Shown here: positions 42,814-52,146 of the stretch, one piece after another
Layout: each line of letters opens with the position of its first letter
Numbering within the stretch: the stretch's first letter is position 1
Source of the DNA: Collinsella sp.
GTDB taxonomy: Bacteria > Actinomycetota > Coriobacteriia > Coriobacteriales > Coriobacteriaceae
Length of the DNA: 64,000 nt
Assembly (NCBI GenBank): GCA_019414645.1
Contig: DXLP01000001.1
Location: 62,001 to 126,000 of the forward strand
Direction: 5' to 3'
The notes under the pieces: model-generated
What the model was told of the DNA's origin: nothing
What the model saw: only the letters and a program-made list of their open reading frames with translations
Databases searched by the model: none
Translations under genes and position numbers: made by a program

Positions 42814-43644
42814 TTACTTCTTACGGCGACGAATGATGTGCTGGTTCGAGACCTTCTTCTTCTTGCGCGTACGAAGGCCCTTCGTCGGCTTACCCCAGGG
42901 GGTAACAGAGGGACGACCAGAGGTGTGGTTCTTGCCCTCGCCACCGCCGTGCGGGTGGTCGACAGGGTTCATGACGGTACCGCGGACGGTCGGGCGCACG
43001 TTCAAGTGACGCTTACGGCCGGCCTTACCGATGACAATGTTGGCGTGATCGGCGTTGCCGACCTCACCGACGGTGGCGCGGCAGGTAACGAGGATGCGGC
43101 GCATCTCGGAGGAAGGCATACGGACGATAGCGTACTTGCCCTCCTTACCCATCAGCTGGCAGGAGTTACCGGCGGAACGGGCGATAGCGGCGCCCTTGCC
43201 CGGCTGGAACTCGACGGCGTGGATGAGCGTACCGACGGGGATGTCGGCGAGGGGCAGAGCGTTGCCCGGCTTGATGTCGGCGTCAGAACCGGACATGACG
43301 GTCTGACCGACCTCGAGGCCCTTAGGGGCGAGGATGTAGCGCTTCTCACCGTCAGCGTAGTGCAGCAGAGCGATGCGAGCGGAACGGTTCGGATCGTACT
43401 CGATCGTGGCAACCTTGGCGGGCACGTCGTCCTTGTTGCGCTTGAAGTCGATCACACGGTAACGACGCTTCACGCCGCCGCCCTGGTGGCGGGTGGTGAT
43501 GCGGCCGTTGTTGTTACGACCGGCCTTCTTGGGCAGGGGCTCGAGAAGAGACTTCTCGGGCTTGGTGCAGGTGATCTCGGAGAAATCGGAGATCGTCTGC
43601 CAACGCCTACCAGCGGAGGTCGGCTTAAGGTGCTTTACAGCCAT
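42814..43644 (-). CDS. rplB: 50S ribosomal protein L2
   Basis: L2, essential for subunit association and peptidyl transfer. The ATG at 43644 follows AAAGGGATT and gives 276 residues starting [15 protein letters not shown], with the C-terminal [12 protein letters not shown] signature carrying the key histidine. An upstream in-frame extension to 43719 lacks the family N-terminus. The 179-base gap before it contains a 25-base motif shared with the rplC leader. Confidence 0.99.
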   Translation of the reverse strand: MAVKHLKPTSAGRRWQTISDFSEITCTKPEKSLLEPLPKKAGRNNNGRITTRHQGGGVKRRYRVIDFKRNKDDVPAKVATIEYDPNRSARIALLHYADGEKRYILAPKGLEVGQTVMSGSDADIKPGNALPLADIPVGTLIHAVEFQPGKGAAIARSAGNSCQLMGKEGKYAIVRMPSSEMRRILVTCRATVGEVGNADHANIVIGKAGRKRHLNVRPTVRGTVMNPVDHPHGGGEGKNHTSGRPSVTPWGKPTKGLRTRKKKKVSNQHIIRRRKK

Positions 43645-43724
43645 TACAATCCCTTTCAATAGGAATCCGTTAGCCATCGCAGACAGGGATTCGAGGTTCT
43701 GCCTCGGGTGCGATGACACCGGAC

Positions 43725-43749
43725 GTATACACGGCTCCGGGCGTGTCCA
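43725..43749 (-). promoter_or_regulatory. Shared 25-nt motif upstream of rplB
   Basis: In minus-strand sense TGGACACGCCCGGAGCCGTG followed by TATAC; 23 of 25 bases match the copy in the rplC leader (45590-45614). A degenerate form (GGGATACGCCCGGCGGCGTG) lies before the rpsL promoter. The TATAC end may be a -10 box. A CCTCCC/GGGAGG hairpin nearby (about 43780-43800) could attenuate read-through from rplW. Confidence 0.5.
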
Positions 43750-43823
43750 TTTTATACGCCCAAAACCTTGAGCTCTCGCCTCCCCTATTTGGGAGGCATG
43801 AGCTCACTCAACAGCAGCGAGTC

Positions 43824-44111
43824 TTAGGCCTGGTTGCCAAAGACCTCGATGGTGTCGCCCTCGGCCAGCGTGACGATGGCCTTCTTCCAAGAACGGGTCT
43901 TGCCGGCGACATAGCGCACGCGCTTGGTCTTGGGCTTGACCGTCAGGGTGTTCACGCGAACGACCTTGACGCCGAAGATCTCCTCGACAGCGTCCTTGAT
44001 CTGATACTTGTTAGCATCCTTGGCGACCTCGAACGTGTACTTGTTCTGCTCCATGCCGGAGAAGGAACGCTCGGACACGATCGGACGGATGATGATCTCG
44101 TGGGCGGTCAT
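43824..44111 (-). CDS. rplW: 50S ribosomal protein L23
   Basis: L23 at the exit-tunnel rim, the docking site for trigger factor and SRP. 95 residues with EIIIRPIVSERSF, YTFEVAKDANKYQIKDAVEE and VKPKTKRVRY, as expected. The ATG overlaps the end of rplD (gap 0), implying coupling. Confidence 0.98.
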   Translation of the reverse strand: MTAHEIIIRPIVSERSFSGMEQNKYTFEVAKDANKYQIKDAVEEIFGVKVVRVNTLTVKPKTKRVRYVAGKTRSWKKAIVTLAEGDTIEVFGNQA

Positions 44112-44738
44112 TTAAGCAAGCACCTCCCCGAAGTGAGCGGCGATGTCGGCGGGCATCAGCACAGCGTTGTTGTTGACGAGATCGTAGGTGTTGGCCTCGT
44201 CGGCAGTGATGATGAACGTCTTGGGAATGTTGCGGAACGACAGGTAGGCGTTGACGTCCTCATCGCGAACGATGATGGTCAGACGCTTGCCCTCAAGGCC
44301 GAGAGCCTTGAGCATGGCAACGGCAGCCTTGGTGGAAGGCTTCTCGAAGCCGTAGTCGTCGACGAGCACGAGCTCGCCATCGGCCAGCTTGGCGGACAGC
44401 GCGGAGCGCATAGCCAGCTTGACCTCCTTGTTGTTCATACGCTTAGCGTAGGAACGGGGCTTGGGGGCGAAGACAACGCCACCGTGACGCCACTGGGCAG
44501 CACGGATGGAACCCTGGCGGGCACGGCCGGTGCCCTTCTGACGCCAAGGCTTCTTGCCGCCACCGGAAACCTCAGAGCGGCCCTTAGCGGACTGGGTGCC
44601 CTGACGCCAAGAGGCCATCTGGCACTTGACGATGTGGTGCATAACGTGGATGTTCGGCTCGATGCCGTACACCTCAGCGGCGAGCTCGGCCTCGGCGACC
44701 TTCTTGCCCTCGCTGTTCTTTACTTCAAACTTTGCCAT
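44112..44738 (-). CDS. rplD: 50S ribosomal protein L4
   Basis: L4, a tunnel protein, and in some bacteria an autoregulator of the S10 operon. 208 residues with the loop region GGGKKPWRQKGTGRARQGS. Standard position between rplC and rplW. No E. coli-like S10 leader could be recognised upstream of rplC. Confidence 0.98.
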   Translation of the reverse strand: MAKFEVKNSEGKKVAEAELAAEVYGIEPNIHVMHHIVKCQMASWRQGTQSAKGRSEVSGGGKKPWRQKGTGRARQGSIRAAQWRHGGVVFAPKPRSYAKRMNNKEVKLAMRSALSAKLADGELVLVDDYGFEKPSTKAAVAMLKALGLEGKRLTIIVRDEDVNAYLSFRNIPKTFIITADEANTYDLVNNNAVLMPADIAAHFGEVLA

Positions 44739-44784
44739 TTAAGTGTTCTCCTTGGTATGACGCTGGGCTAAATGGGCTGGGCCC

Positions 44785-45405
44785 TTAGGCCATACGGATG
44801 GCGACGAGACCATTCTTGGCACCCGGGACAGCGCCCTTGACCAAGATGAGGTTCTGCTCGGCATCGATGCGGACAACGGAAAGGTTCTTGACGGTAACGC
44901 GCTCGTTACCCATGTGACCGGCCATCTTGACGCCCTTGAGGACGCGCGCAGGATAGGCGCACTGACCGATAGAACCGGGGTGACGCTGGAAGTGAGAACC
45001 ATGCGTCATAGGACCGCGGCGCTGACCCCAGCGCTTGATGCGACCCTGGAAGCCCTTACCCTTGGAGGTACCGATGACGTCGACCTTCTCGACATCAGCG
45101 AAATCAGCGACGGTAACGACCTCGCCGACCTTGTGCTCCTCGCCGTTCTCGACGCGGACCTCACGAAGGAAGCGGACAGGCTCGACGCCGGCCTTGGCGA
45201 AGTGACCAGCCATGGGCTTGTTCACGTTCTTGGCCTTGATGTCGCCGAAACCGATCTGGACGGCGTCATAGCCGTCGGTTGCCTGAGTTTTAACCTGCGA
45301 GACAGCGCAGGGGCCAGCCTGGATGACCGTGACGGGAACGACGTTGTCGTCCTCGTCCCAAACCTGGGTCATGCCAATCTTGCGGCCGAGAATCATGCTG
45401 ATCAA
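44785..45405 (-). CDS. rplC: 50S ribosomal protein L3
   Basis: L3, which nucleates 50S assembly. 206 residues with the [14 protein letters not shown] start region and [13 protein letters not shown] signature. The start shown is a TTG (MISMILG); an ATG three codons later is the alternative, and neither has a strong ribosome binding site. It heads this ribosomal block: rpsJ, its usual upstream neighbour, is 14 kb away behind a terminator. The leader holds a motif shared with rplB and rpsL. Confidence 0.97.
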   Translation of the reverse strand: MISMILGRKIGMTQVWDEDDNVVPVTVIQAGPCAVSQVKTQATDGYDAVQIGFGDIKAKNVNKPMAGHFAKAGVEPVRFLREVRVENGEEHKVGEVVTVADFADVEKVDVIGTSKGKGFQGRIKRWGQRRGPMTHGSHFQRHPGSIGQCAYPARVLKGVKMAGHMGNERVTVKNLSVVRIDAEQNLILVKGAVPGAKNGLVAIRMA

Positions 45406-45589
45406 GATATGATCCCAACTCTCGCGTGGTCTTGGGACAATGCGTACACCACCGAGCGTACGCCCCTAGAGGACCACTACTTACACGACGTGCTCCCCAG
45501 CCTTGTATTTCGCCCGGACTACCTGACAACCCTATTAAGCAGGCATTTTGTCCAGCCAGAATACTCCCCTGGTTTCACACAGCTGTTTA

Positions 45590-45614
45590 GTATACACGGC
45601 TGCGGGCGTATCCA
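45590..45614 (-). promoter_or_regulatory. Candidate promoter/motif upstream of rplC
   Basis: In minus-strand sense TGGATACGCCCGCAGCCGTG followed by TATACT, a near-consensus -10, about 190 bases before rplC. It matches the motif upstream of rplB at 23 of 25 bases. No TTGACA-like -35 is seen at 17 bases, so an extended or specialised promoter is possible. Confidence 0.5.
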
Positions 45615-45673
45615 TCGAGATTCATATTTCACTCACATTGTTTACGCAGGTAAAGTGCGTGGAGTCGCCTGGG

Positions 45674-45808
45674 CTTGGCAGAGGGGCGGCGAAATATATT
45701 AAGTTTGCTGCTCTACAGTCCTGCGCAAGACGGAAAGCACATTAAGTGCTTTCCTTTGCGTGCGGAACTCGCGACAAACTTAATATATTTCGCCGCCCCT
45801 CTGCCAAG
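45674..45808. repeat. Long structured palindromic element, copy 2
   Basis: Perfect 33-bp arms (45674-45706 and 45776-45808; inner ends AAATATATTAAGTTT) enclose a 69-base core. The core carries ACAGTCCTGC, an inner palindrome GGAAAGCAC/GTGCTTTCC (45732-45754) and CGTGCGGAACTCGCGAC (45759-45775). The core matches the element at 10400-10517 in the opposite orientation, while the arms have no similarity. It lies in the 449-base gap between the rplC leader and the phosphatase gene. Confidence 0.9.
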
Positions 45809-45854
45809 CTCGGGAGACGACACGTTGATGTCTGCCTAACTCTGCTCGCCCAGG

Positions 45855-46481
45855 CTAATGACTTTGTTGGGGGTCCACTATTTGCTGGAGGGTGAACTTG
45901 CATTGGGACGGTTCGCCTTCTGCTTGTGGCTTTTGCTCATCGAAATCGAAAATCATGATGGCGCAGTTGGGGAGTTTTGTTGGGAGCTCGAAGCCCTCTG
46001 GGGCGGCGGCTCTAATGAATTGGCGGCTGGCGCTGCCGTGGCTTACTGCTAGGAGGGTTTCTATGCCCTCGGCGCCCATGATATTGGTGAGGGTGCCTAC
46101 CATGCGCTCTTGCAGCGCATGGCTTCCTTCTCCTCCGAAGGGGACCAAGTCCTCGCCGGGGTCCCAGACGTCGGTGGGTAGCGCGTCGTGCGGGCCTTCT
46201 TCGAAGGTGCCGTAGCAGCGCTCGATGATGCCTTCGCAGGGCTCGGCTGCTGCGTCCGGGCCGAGGAGCTCGCATGCGACGAGCTGAGCTGTGTCCATGG
46301 CTCGGCCTAAGGACGAAGAGACCACTTTGTCGGGGACGACGCCGTGGCCCTTAAGCCATGCGGCTGCCATCCCGGCTTGCTGACGGCCCAGATCGGTCAG
46401 CGGCGAATCGCAGCGGCCCTGGACCAGCTTTTTGACGTTGAACTCCGTCTGACCGTGGCGGAGTAGATACAGCTTCTTCAT
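45855..46481 (-). CDS. Histidine phosphatase (phosphoglycerate mutase-like)
   Basis: Member of the histidine phosphatase superfamily, 208 residues, with the catalytic LLRHGQTEFN at residues 6-15 (H9), a second SHGSASRQF near 140 and the expected arginine and glutamate between them. Closest in style to small GpmB/CobC-like phosphatases; the substrate is unknown. It follows the cation efflux gene by 39 bases and is probably in the same operon. Confidence 0.9.
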   Translation of the reverse strand: MKKLYLLRHGQTEFNVKKLVQGRCDSPLTDLGRQQAGMAAAWLKGHGVVPDKVVSSSLGRAMDTAQLVACELLGPDAAAEPCEGIIERCYGTFEEGPHDALPTDVWDPGEDLVPFGGEGSHALQERMVGTLTNIMGAEGIETLLAVSHGSASRQFIRAAAPEGFELPTKLPNCAIMIFDFDEQKPQAEGEPSQCKFTLQQIVDPQQSH

Positions 46482-46520
46482 GCTCTCCCCTTCTGCATAA
46501 CCTGCTTTGCCGGCACAGCC

Positions 46521-47675
46521 TTACTCGTGGGTATGCCCTACGTAGTCTTCGTCGATCGTAATCTTGGCAATCGACTTGGGATATTCCGATTCGACCCGTT
46601 GTGCCAGCGCGTGCTTTAAGTCTTCGGCACTCATCTGCAGATCCGAGGGACGCACGCAGTCAAAGATCACGTTGGTGTGCGTAGGACCCGGCACACAGCG
46701 TAGGTCATGAATCGAGAGGCGGTTATCGATCTCCTGAGCCATGGCGTGAATGCGCAAGCGCATGCTCGCCACCTTTGGATCGTCGGTCACGATGGGGTCG
46801 TAGTGAAGTGTGACAATCATGCCGTCTTCGTTCCTAAACGACTGCTCGATGTTATCGAGCGTGTCGTGACTTTCCAGCGGGCTGGCCTCGGCCGCCATCT
46901 CGGCGTGCGCACTTGCAAACTTCCTGCCCGGGCCGTAGTCGTGAACCATCAAATCGTGAACGCCCAAAACGCCGGGATAGCTCATGATCTTGTCTCGAAT
47001 GTGCTTGACCAGCTTAGGATCGGGTGACTGGCCCAAAAGCGGGCTCACCGTATCTTGAATAAGTTCAAGGCCGCTCCAGCCAATATAGGCGCCAACGGCA
47101 AGGCCGACCCATGCGTCAAGATTGATGTGCGTCACCTGCGAAACAATCGCACATGCCAGCACGGCGCCTGTGGCAAGGACATCGTTCTTGGAATCCTGCG
47201 CGGTCGCATGCAGCGTCTCGGACTCAATGCGATCGCCGAGCTTTTGGTTGAGGGCCGCCATCCACAGCTTTACAACCATCGAAAGTGCCAGGACTGCCAC
47301 CAGGGCAAGCGAGAACTCGACAGGCTCCGGGTTGACAATACGCTCCACCGAGGACTTCACCAGTTCGATGCCAATAAGCAGCACGAGCGCCGCCACGACC
47401 AAACCCGAGAGATACTCGTAGCGACCGTGGCCGTAAGGATGCTCGGGGTCGGCCGGCTTGCTCGCCAGCTTAAAGCCCAGCACGCTCACGATATTCGAGC
47501 TTGCATCGGACAGGTTGTTCATGGCATCCGCCACAATCGAAACCGATCCCGACAGCACGCCAATTACGCCCTTCGCAGCGCATAGTGCCACATTGGCGAG
47601 AATACACACCACGCCCGTCAACGTGCCCACGCGCGCACGGTCGCCCTGCGCACGCTTAACAATCCACTCGACCAT
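46521..47675 (-). CDS. Cation diffusion facilitator transporter
   Basis: Proton-coupled efflux pump for Zn2+/Co2+/Fe2+/Mn2+-type ions, 384 residues. Six N-terminal hydrophobic segments include SIVADAMNNLSDASSNIV, with the DxxxD metal site, and a His/Asp pair near ATAQDSKNDVLATG. A cytoplasmic C-terminal domain of about 150 residues follows (VLGVHDLMVHDYGPGRKFAS). The metal cannot be told from sequence. Separated from the PTS gene by a terminator. Confidence 0.93.
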   Translation of the reverse strand: MVEWIVKRAQGDRARVGTLTGVVCILANVALCAAKGVIGVLSGSVSIVADAMNNLSDASSNIVSVLGFKLASKPADPEHPYGHGRYEYLSGLVVAALVLLIGIELVKSSVERIVNPEPVEFSLALVAVLALSMVVKLWMAALNQKLGDRIESETLHATAQDSKNDVLATGAVLACAIVSQVTHINLDAWVGLAVGAYIGWSGLELIQDTVSPLLGQSPDPKLVKHIRDKIMSYPGVLGVHDLMVHDYGPGRKFASAHAEMAAEASPLESHDTLDNIEQSFRNEDGMIVTLHYDPIVTDDPKVASMRLRIHAMAQEIDNRLSIHDLRCVPGPTHTNVIFDCVRPSDLQMSAEDLKHALAQRVESEYPKSIAKITIDEDYVGHTHE

Positions 47676-47753
47676 CTACATCCGCCCCCACGGTACTACC
47701 TATATATCTATTGCTCAAACGGATTGTAGTGTAGCCACTTTGTCCCCCAGATA

Positions 47754-47788
47754 CAAAAAAGGCCGCAACCCACACGGGTCACGGCCTT
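47754..47788 (-). terminator. Intrinsic terminator after the EIIC gene
   Basis: In minus-strand sense AAGGCCGTGACCCG pairs with GGGTTGCGGCCTT (imperfectly) and is followed by TTTTT. It closes the fab-acc-EIIC run, 39 bases beyond the EIIC stop. Confidence 0.85.
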
Positions 47789-47826
47789 GGAATATGGCAA
47801 AGGAATCGTCCTTGTGTCGCACAGGT

Positions 47827-49041
47827 TTACGCGCTTACTTCGGCCACGCTCTTCGAGGTTTCGGGTGAATCGGCTCCGTCCCCCGTCGTCTGTCCCTTCG
47901 CCGGCACCACGCCAAAGCAGTAGCTCAGCGCCGCAGACACCGCAAATGCCACACCGCCGGCAGCGCAGCACCACAGCAGGTTCGAGATGCCGCCCGTGGC
48001 AAAGCCAATGACCATAAGGACATTCGTCATGCCGATGGTATAGGCCGTAACGTGGCCCACGGCCGCAACAAGGCCTCCGACGGCGCCGCCAATGGCCATG
48101 CACGTCAGGCACCTGCCATATTTAAAGCCGCAACCGTACAGCGCCGGCTCGCTTACGCCGCCAAGAACACCCGAGATTGAATAGCCCAGCATGAGCGCCT
48201 TCTCGTCCTTATCCGCAACGCGAAGCGACGCGCCAAAGGGCATGCCCCAAACGGCGAACGTTGCCATCGTCGCGGCGATCAGGATGCACGAATCCGTTCC
48301 CACACTCATAAACTGCGCATAGGCGAGCGATAGGACAACGTTGCTGACGCCGGCGATCTTTAGGAACTCCCAGCCCGCGGCAAGCCCCATGAGCGTGAGC
48401 AGCGACACGATGCCACCGGAATTGCCAAGCATAAACATAAGCTGGCCCAACAGCATGCCCAGATAGCTGCCCGCCGGCGCCGTAATACACAGCGAAACCG
48501 GAACCATGACAAGCATGGTCGCAAACGGAACGAACGAAAACGCCACGGCCTTAGGGATAACGCGCTTAAAGAAACACTCCACTCGCCATAGCACGGGCAC
48601 CGAGATGAGAACCGGAATAACAGTCGTCGTGTAATCGTTGACCGGCGCAGGAAGCAGACCATACACGGAAGTCATCGATGCCCCCGTCGTCGATGCGGCA
48701 TCGACGAGCTTGAGCAGATCGGGTGCAATCAATACGCCGCCCAGCATCATGCCCAGCTGCTCCGAGCAACCGAGCTGGCGGGCGGCCGCCCAACCAAGAT
48801 AAATGGGCAAAAAGTAGTAGCCGGCGTTATAGAGCCAACTGTAGAACAGGCGATAGATATCGGAATCGGCAGACCACAGGCCCAGCATGCCTTCGCCCAT
48901 AATGACAGCGACGGTGCGGAACAACGCCGCGCAGACAATAAACGGCAGCGCCGACATCATGCTTTTGGACAGATAGTCCACCACGGCCATGGCGTTTGAT
49001 GAAACCGACGTTGTAAACGAGGTGTTAGAAACTTGTAGCAT
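47827..49041 (-). CDS. Lone PTS EIIC-type sugar permease
   Basis: Membrane component of a phosphotransferase system of the glucose/beta-glucoside/sucrose superfamily, 404 residues with about 10 hydrophobic segments and the signature GVSEPALYGCGFKYGR. The ATG at 49041 follows GGGAAAGG. No EIIB or EIIA domain is fused or encoded nearby, so it would have to borrow them or act differently. It lies only 40 bases after accDA, apparently at the tail of the fatty-acid operon, an unusual placement. Confidence 0.85.
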   Translation of the reverse strand: MLQVSNTSFTTSVSSNAMAVVDYLSKSMMSALPFIVCAALFRTVAVIMGEGMLGLWSADSDIYRLFYSWLYNAGYYFLPIYLGWAAARQLGCSEQLGMMLGGVLIAPDLLKLVDAASTTGASMTSVYGLLPAPVNDYTTTVIPVLISVPVLWRVECFFKRVIPKAVAFSFVPFATMLVMVPVSLCITAPAGSYLGMLLGQLMFMLGNSGGIVSLLTLMGLAAGWEFLKIAGVSNVVLSLAYAQFMSVGTDSCILIAATMATFAVWGMPFGASLRVADKDEKALMLGYSISGVLGGVSEPALYGCGFKYGRCLTCMAIGGAVGGLVAAVGHVTAYTIGMTNVLMVIGFATGGISNLLWCCAAGGVAFAVSAALSYCFGVVPAKGQTTGDGADSPETSKSVAEVSA

Positions 49042-49081
49042 GGAATGCCTTTCCCAATATGACATGCGGGCTGTCCCTTTG

Positions 49082-50806
49082 TCACATCGTGCGGTACTGA
49101 CCGATTGCGCGGTACTTTTCGTAGCGGAGGTTTGTGAGGGTCGCCTCGTCGAGCTGCCCAAGCGTATCGAAGGCATCAAATGCCGAGGACATGACGGCAC
49201 CGGCGATCTCCTCATGCGACAGGCCCCTATCGTCGACAATGCCGTCGATGATGCCGAGCGCCAACAGATCGGGAGCTGTGAGCTTCAGCGCCTCGGCAGC
49301 CTCATTCGCGCGCTCGGTATCCTTCCACAGGATCGACGCACAGGCCTCGGGGCTCACGACCGAATAGGCCGAGCTCGAGAGCATCAGGATGCGGTCGGCC
49401 ACGGACAGCGCCAGCGCGCCACCAGAGCCGCCCTCGCCTGTCACCACCGAGACAATCGGCGTCTTAAGGTCGCTCATCTCCATGAGGTTCTGGGCAATCG
49501 CCTCGCCCTGGCCGCGTTCCTCGGCACCGATGCCGCAAAACGCGCCCGAAGTATCGACCAGGCACAGAACCGGTCGACCAAACTTTTCGGCCTGGCGCAT
49601 CAGGCGACGCGCTTTGCGGTAGCCCTCGGGATGTGCCATACCAAAGTTGCGACGCACGCGCTCTTTGGTCGTGGTGCCGCGCTCGATGGCGATGACCGTT
49701 ACGGGGCGTCCGTCTTTCCAGCCAATGCCAGCCACCACAGCAGCGTCGTCGCCAAAGTAGCGGTCACCGTGCAGCTCCACAAATCCATCCAGGCCCAGCG
49801 AGATCATCTCGCCTGCCGTGGCGCGATCTGCTGAGCGGGTCTGCTTGACAATCTCGAGCGCGGTTTTTGGTGCGGCCGAGCGCTTGAACAAGTGTCCCAG
49901 CTTTTTGCCACGGCGACCCGTATGCACGATCTCATGCGGTGCCCCCAGGCCGGGCGCGTGCCCTTCGTGCAGCGCCAGCAGCTCGCCTACCGTGAGCGCA
50001 ATCTCGCCACGCGGAACAACGGCATCGCAAAAGCCGTGCTCCAGCAAAAACTCGGAGCGCTGGAATCCCTTGGGCAGGCGCTTGTGCATGTTCTGCTCGA
50101 TCACGCGCGGGCCGGCAAATGCCGTCAGGGCATCGGGCTCGGCCAGGATAATATCGCCCTCCATGGCAAAGCTCGCGGTTACACCTCCGGTCGTGGGGTC
50201 GGTGAGCACCGTGATATACAGGCCGCCCGCCTCGCTATGGCGCCTAACCGCCGCAGAAATCTTGGCCATCTGCATGAGCGAGGTCACGCCCTCCTGCATG
50301 CGGGCGCCACCCGATACGGTAAAGCCAACGACCGGCAGTCCCAGCTCGGTCGCACGCTCAAATGCGCGGCAGATCTTCTCGCCCACCACGGAACCCATCG
50401 AGCCCATCATAAAGTTGGCGTCCATAAAGAAGAGCGCCGTATCGCAACCGCAGATTTTGCCCTTGCCGCACACAACGGCATCGCGCTCGCCCGAACGTTC
50501 GCTCACGCTCTTGAGCTTGTCGGCATAACCGGGAAACGAGAGGAAGTCCTCCGGCGCCAGACTGGCATCCCATTCCTCAAACGTGCCCTCGTCAATCGTC
50601 ATGTGCATGCGGTCGCGCCCGCTCACGCGAAAGTGTTTGCCGCAACGAGGGCAGACCTCGAGGTTGTCGTGCAGGCGCGCCTCATCGATCACGCGGCGGC
50701 ACTCCGGGCACTTGATAAACACGTGGCGCGCGGGAAACTCGGCGCACGACTCGGTCATCGGTCCCTCGAGGACGTTGACCGTCTTCGCTTTTCTATTCAT
50801 CAGCAT
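49082..50806 (-). CDS. accDA: Acetyl-CoA carboxylase carboxyltransferase, beta-alpha fusion
   Basis: Transfers carboxyl from biotin to acetyl-CoA to give malonyl-CoA. The 574 residues combine AccD (about 1-290, with a zinc ribbon CPECRR...CPRCGK) and AccA (about 300-574, with GGSGGALALSVAD and the oxyanion glycine regions). E. coli has separate genes of about 300 and 320 residues. The ATG at 50806 overlaps the end of accC by 14 bases. Last acc gene of the operon fabH...accC-accDA. Confidence 0.95.
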   Translation of the reverse strand: MLMNRKAKTVNVLEGPMTESCAEFPARHVFIKCPECRRVIDEARLHDNLEVCPRCGKHFRVSGRDRMHMTIDEGTFEEWDASLAPEDFLSFPGYADKLKSVSERSGERDAVVCGKGKICGCDTALFFMDANFMMGSMGSVVGEKICRAFERATELGLPVVGFTVSGGARMQEGVTSLMQMAKISAAVRRHSEAGGLYITVLTDPTTGGVTASFAMEGDIILAEPDALTAFAGPRVIEQNMHKRLPKGFQRSEFLLEHGFCDAVVPRGEIALTVGELLALHEGHAPGLGAPHEIVHTGRRGKKLGHLFKRSAAPKTALEIVKQTRSADRATAGEMISLGLDGFVELHGDRYFGDDAAVVAGIGWKDGRPVTVIAIERGTTTKERVRRNFGMAHPEGYRKARRLMRQAEKFGRPVLCLVDTSGAFCGIGAEERGQGEAIAQNLMEMSDLKTPIVSVVTGEGGSGGALALSVADRILMLSSSAYSVVSPEACASILWKDTERANEAAEALKLTAPDLLALGIIDGIVDDRGLSHEEIAGAVMSSAFDAFDTLGQLDEATLTNLRYEKYRAIGQYRTM

Positions 50807-52136
50807 AGAGATGCCCCATTAGATCGGTGTGATACATGCCCGACAAGAACTCGTCGTTTGCCAGCACGTCGAGCTGAAGCTCGCTGTTTTCGCTCACGCC
50901 CTCAATCACGAGCTCGCCCAGGGCCGAGCGCATCTTGCGAATGGCGCCGTCACGCGTGGGCGCACACACGATGAGCTTGCCGAGCATGGAGTCGTAGTAC
51001 GGCGGAACTTTCGCACCGGCAAACATGGCGGAATCCCAGCGCACGCGCGGACCACCCGGCACACGCAACGCGGTGACCGTTCCGCATGACGGCAGAAAGT
51101 CCGGCGTTTCGGCATTGATGCGGCACTCCATAGCATGGTTGCGGACCGGCATGTCCTCCTGCTCAAAGGGCAGAGGCTGGCCGGCTGCCACGCGCAGCTG
51201 CCACTTGACCAAGTCGGTATCGGTCACAAACTCCGTAACCGGATGCTCCACCTGCAAGCGCGTGTTCATTTCCATAAAGTAGAAATTGCCGTCGTCCGAA
51301 TACAGGAACTCGATGGTACCAGCTCCTTCGTAGCCGACGGCACGAGCCAGGTCACGCGCTGCCTCGTGCATGCGAGCACGAATGTCGTCGTGTCCGTCGA
51401 GGCACGGCGCGGGGCTCTCCTCGATCAGCTTTTGGTTGCGACGCTGCACCGAGCACTCGCGCTCGCCGAGCGAAAACACATGGCCCTGCTTATCGGCCAT
51501 AATCTGTACCTCAACGTGATGCGCCGGCGCGACGAACTTCTCCATGTAGCACTCGCCGTCGCCAAAAACGGCCTCGCCCTCGGCACGCGCCTCGATAAAC
51601 GCCTTTGCCGCATCTTCCACGCGCTCGACCTTGCGAATGCCGCGACCGCCACCACCGGCACGCGCCTTAATAAGCACGGGGCAGCCAATGCGCTCGGCCT
51701 CGGCCGTTGCCTCCTCGGGGCTTTTGAGCAAATCGCAGCCCGGAACGATGGGCACGCCCGCCGCGGCAGCCGTTCGACGTGCGGCGTCCTTGTCGCCCAT
51801 GCTGTCGATTACCTCGGCCGAAGGACCGACAAACGCCAGGCCATACTTGTCGCAGTCGCGCACGAAGCTCGCCTTCTCGGAAAAGAAGCCATAACCGGGA
51901 TGAATTGCCTTAGCTCCCGACTTTACGGCACAGGTGAGCACGGCATCGTCGTTGAGATAGCTCTCGGCAAGACGCGGGCCGCCAATGCAATACGCCTCGT
52001 CGGCAAGCTGCACGTGCAGCGCGTCCGCATCGGCCGTGGAGTAGACGGCGACGGTCTTGATGCCCATATCGCGGCACGCGCGGATAACACGGACCGCGAC
52101 CTCGCCGCGGTTGGCGATGAGCACTTTGTCGAACAT
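50793..52136 (-). CDS. accC: Biotin carboxylase subunit of acetyl-CoA carboxylase
   Basis: ATP-dependent carboxylation of the biotin on AccB. 447 residues; the ATG at 52136 follows AAGGAAGG. The N-terminal MFDKVLIANRGEVAVRVIRA, the glycine-rich ATP loop KARAGGGGRGIRKV and the EMNTRLQVEHPVTE active-site motif are all present. It lies 10 bases after fabZ and overlaps accDA. Confidence 0.97.
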   Translation of the reverse strand: MFDKVLIANRGEVAVRVIRACRDMGIKTVAVYSTADADALHVQLADEAYCIGGPRLAESYLNDDAVLTCAVKSGAKAIHPGYGFFSEKASFVRDCDKYGLAFVGPSAEVIDSMGDKDAARRTAAAAGVPIVPGCDLLKSPEEATAEAERIGCPVLIKARAGGGGRGIRKVERVEDAAKAFIEARAEGEAVFGDGECYMEKFVAPAHHVEVQIMADKQGHVFSLGERECSVQRRNQKLIEESPAPCLDGHDDIRARMHEAARDLARAVGYEGAGTIEFLYSDDGNFYFMEMNTRLQVEHPVTEFVTDTDLVKWQLRVAAGQPLPFEQEDMPVRNHAMECRINAETPDFLPSCGTVTALRVPGGPRVRWDSAMFAGAKVPPYYDSMLGKLIVCAPTRDGAIRKMRSALGELVIEGVSENSELQLDVLANDEFLSGMYHTDLMGHLYADE

Positions 52137-52146
52137 GAAGCCTTCC

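Noticed and set aside
45406-45589. Classical S10 leader (L4-responsive attenuator) before rplC
   Set aside because: No matching stem-loop set could be recognised, and rpsJ, where such leaders normally precede, is not here.
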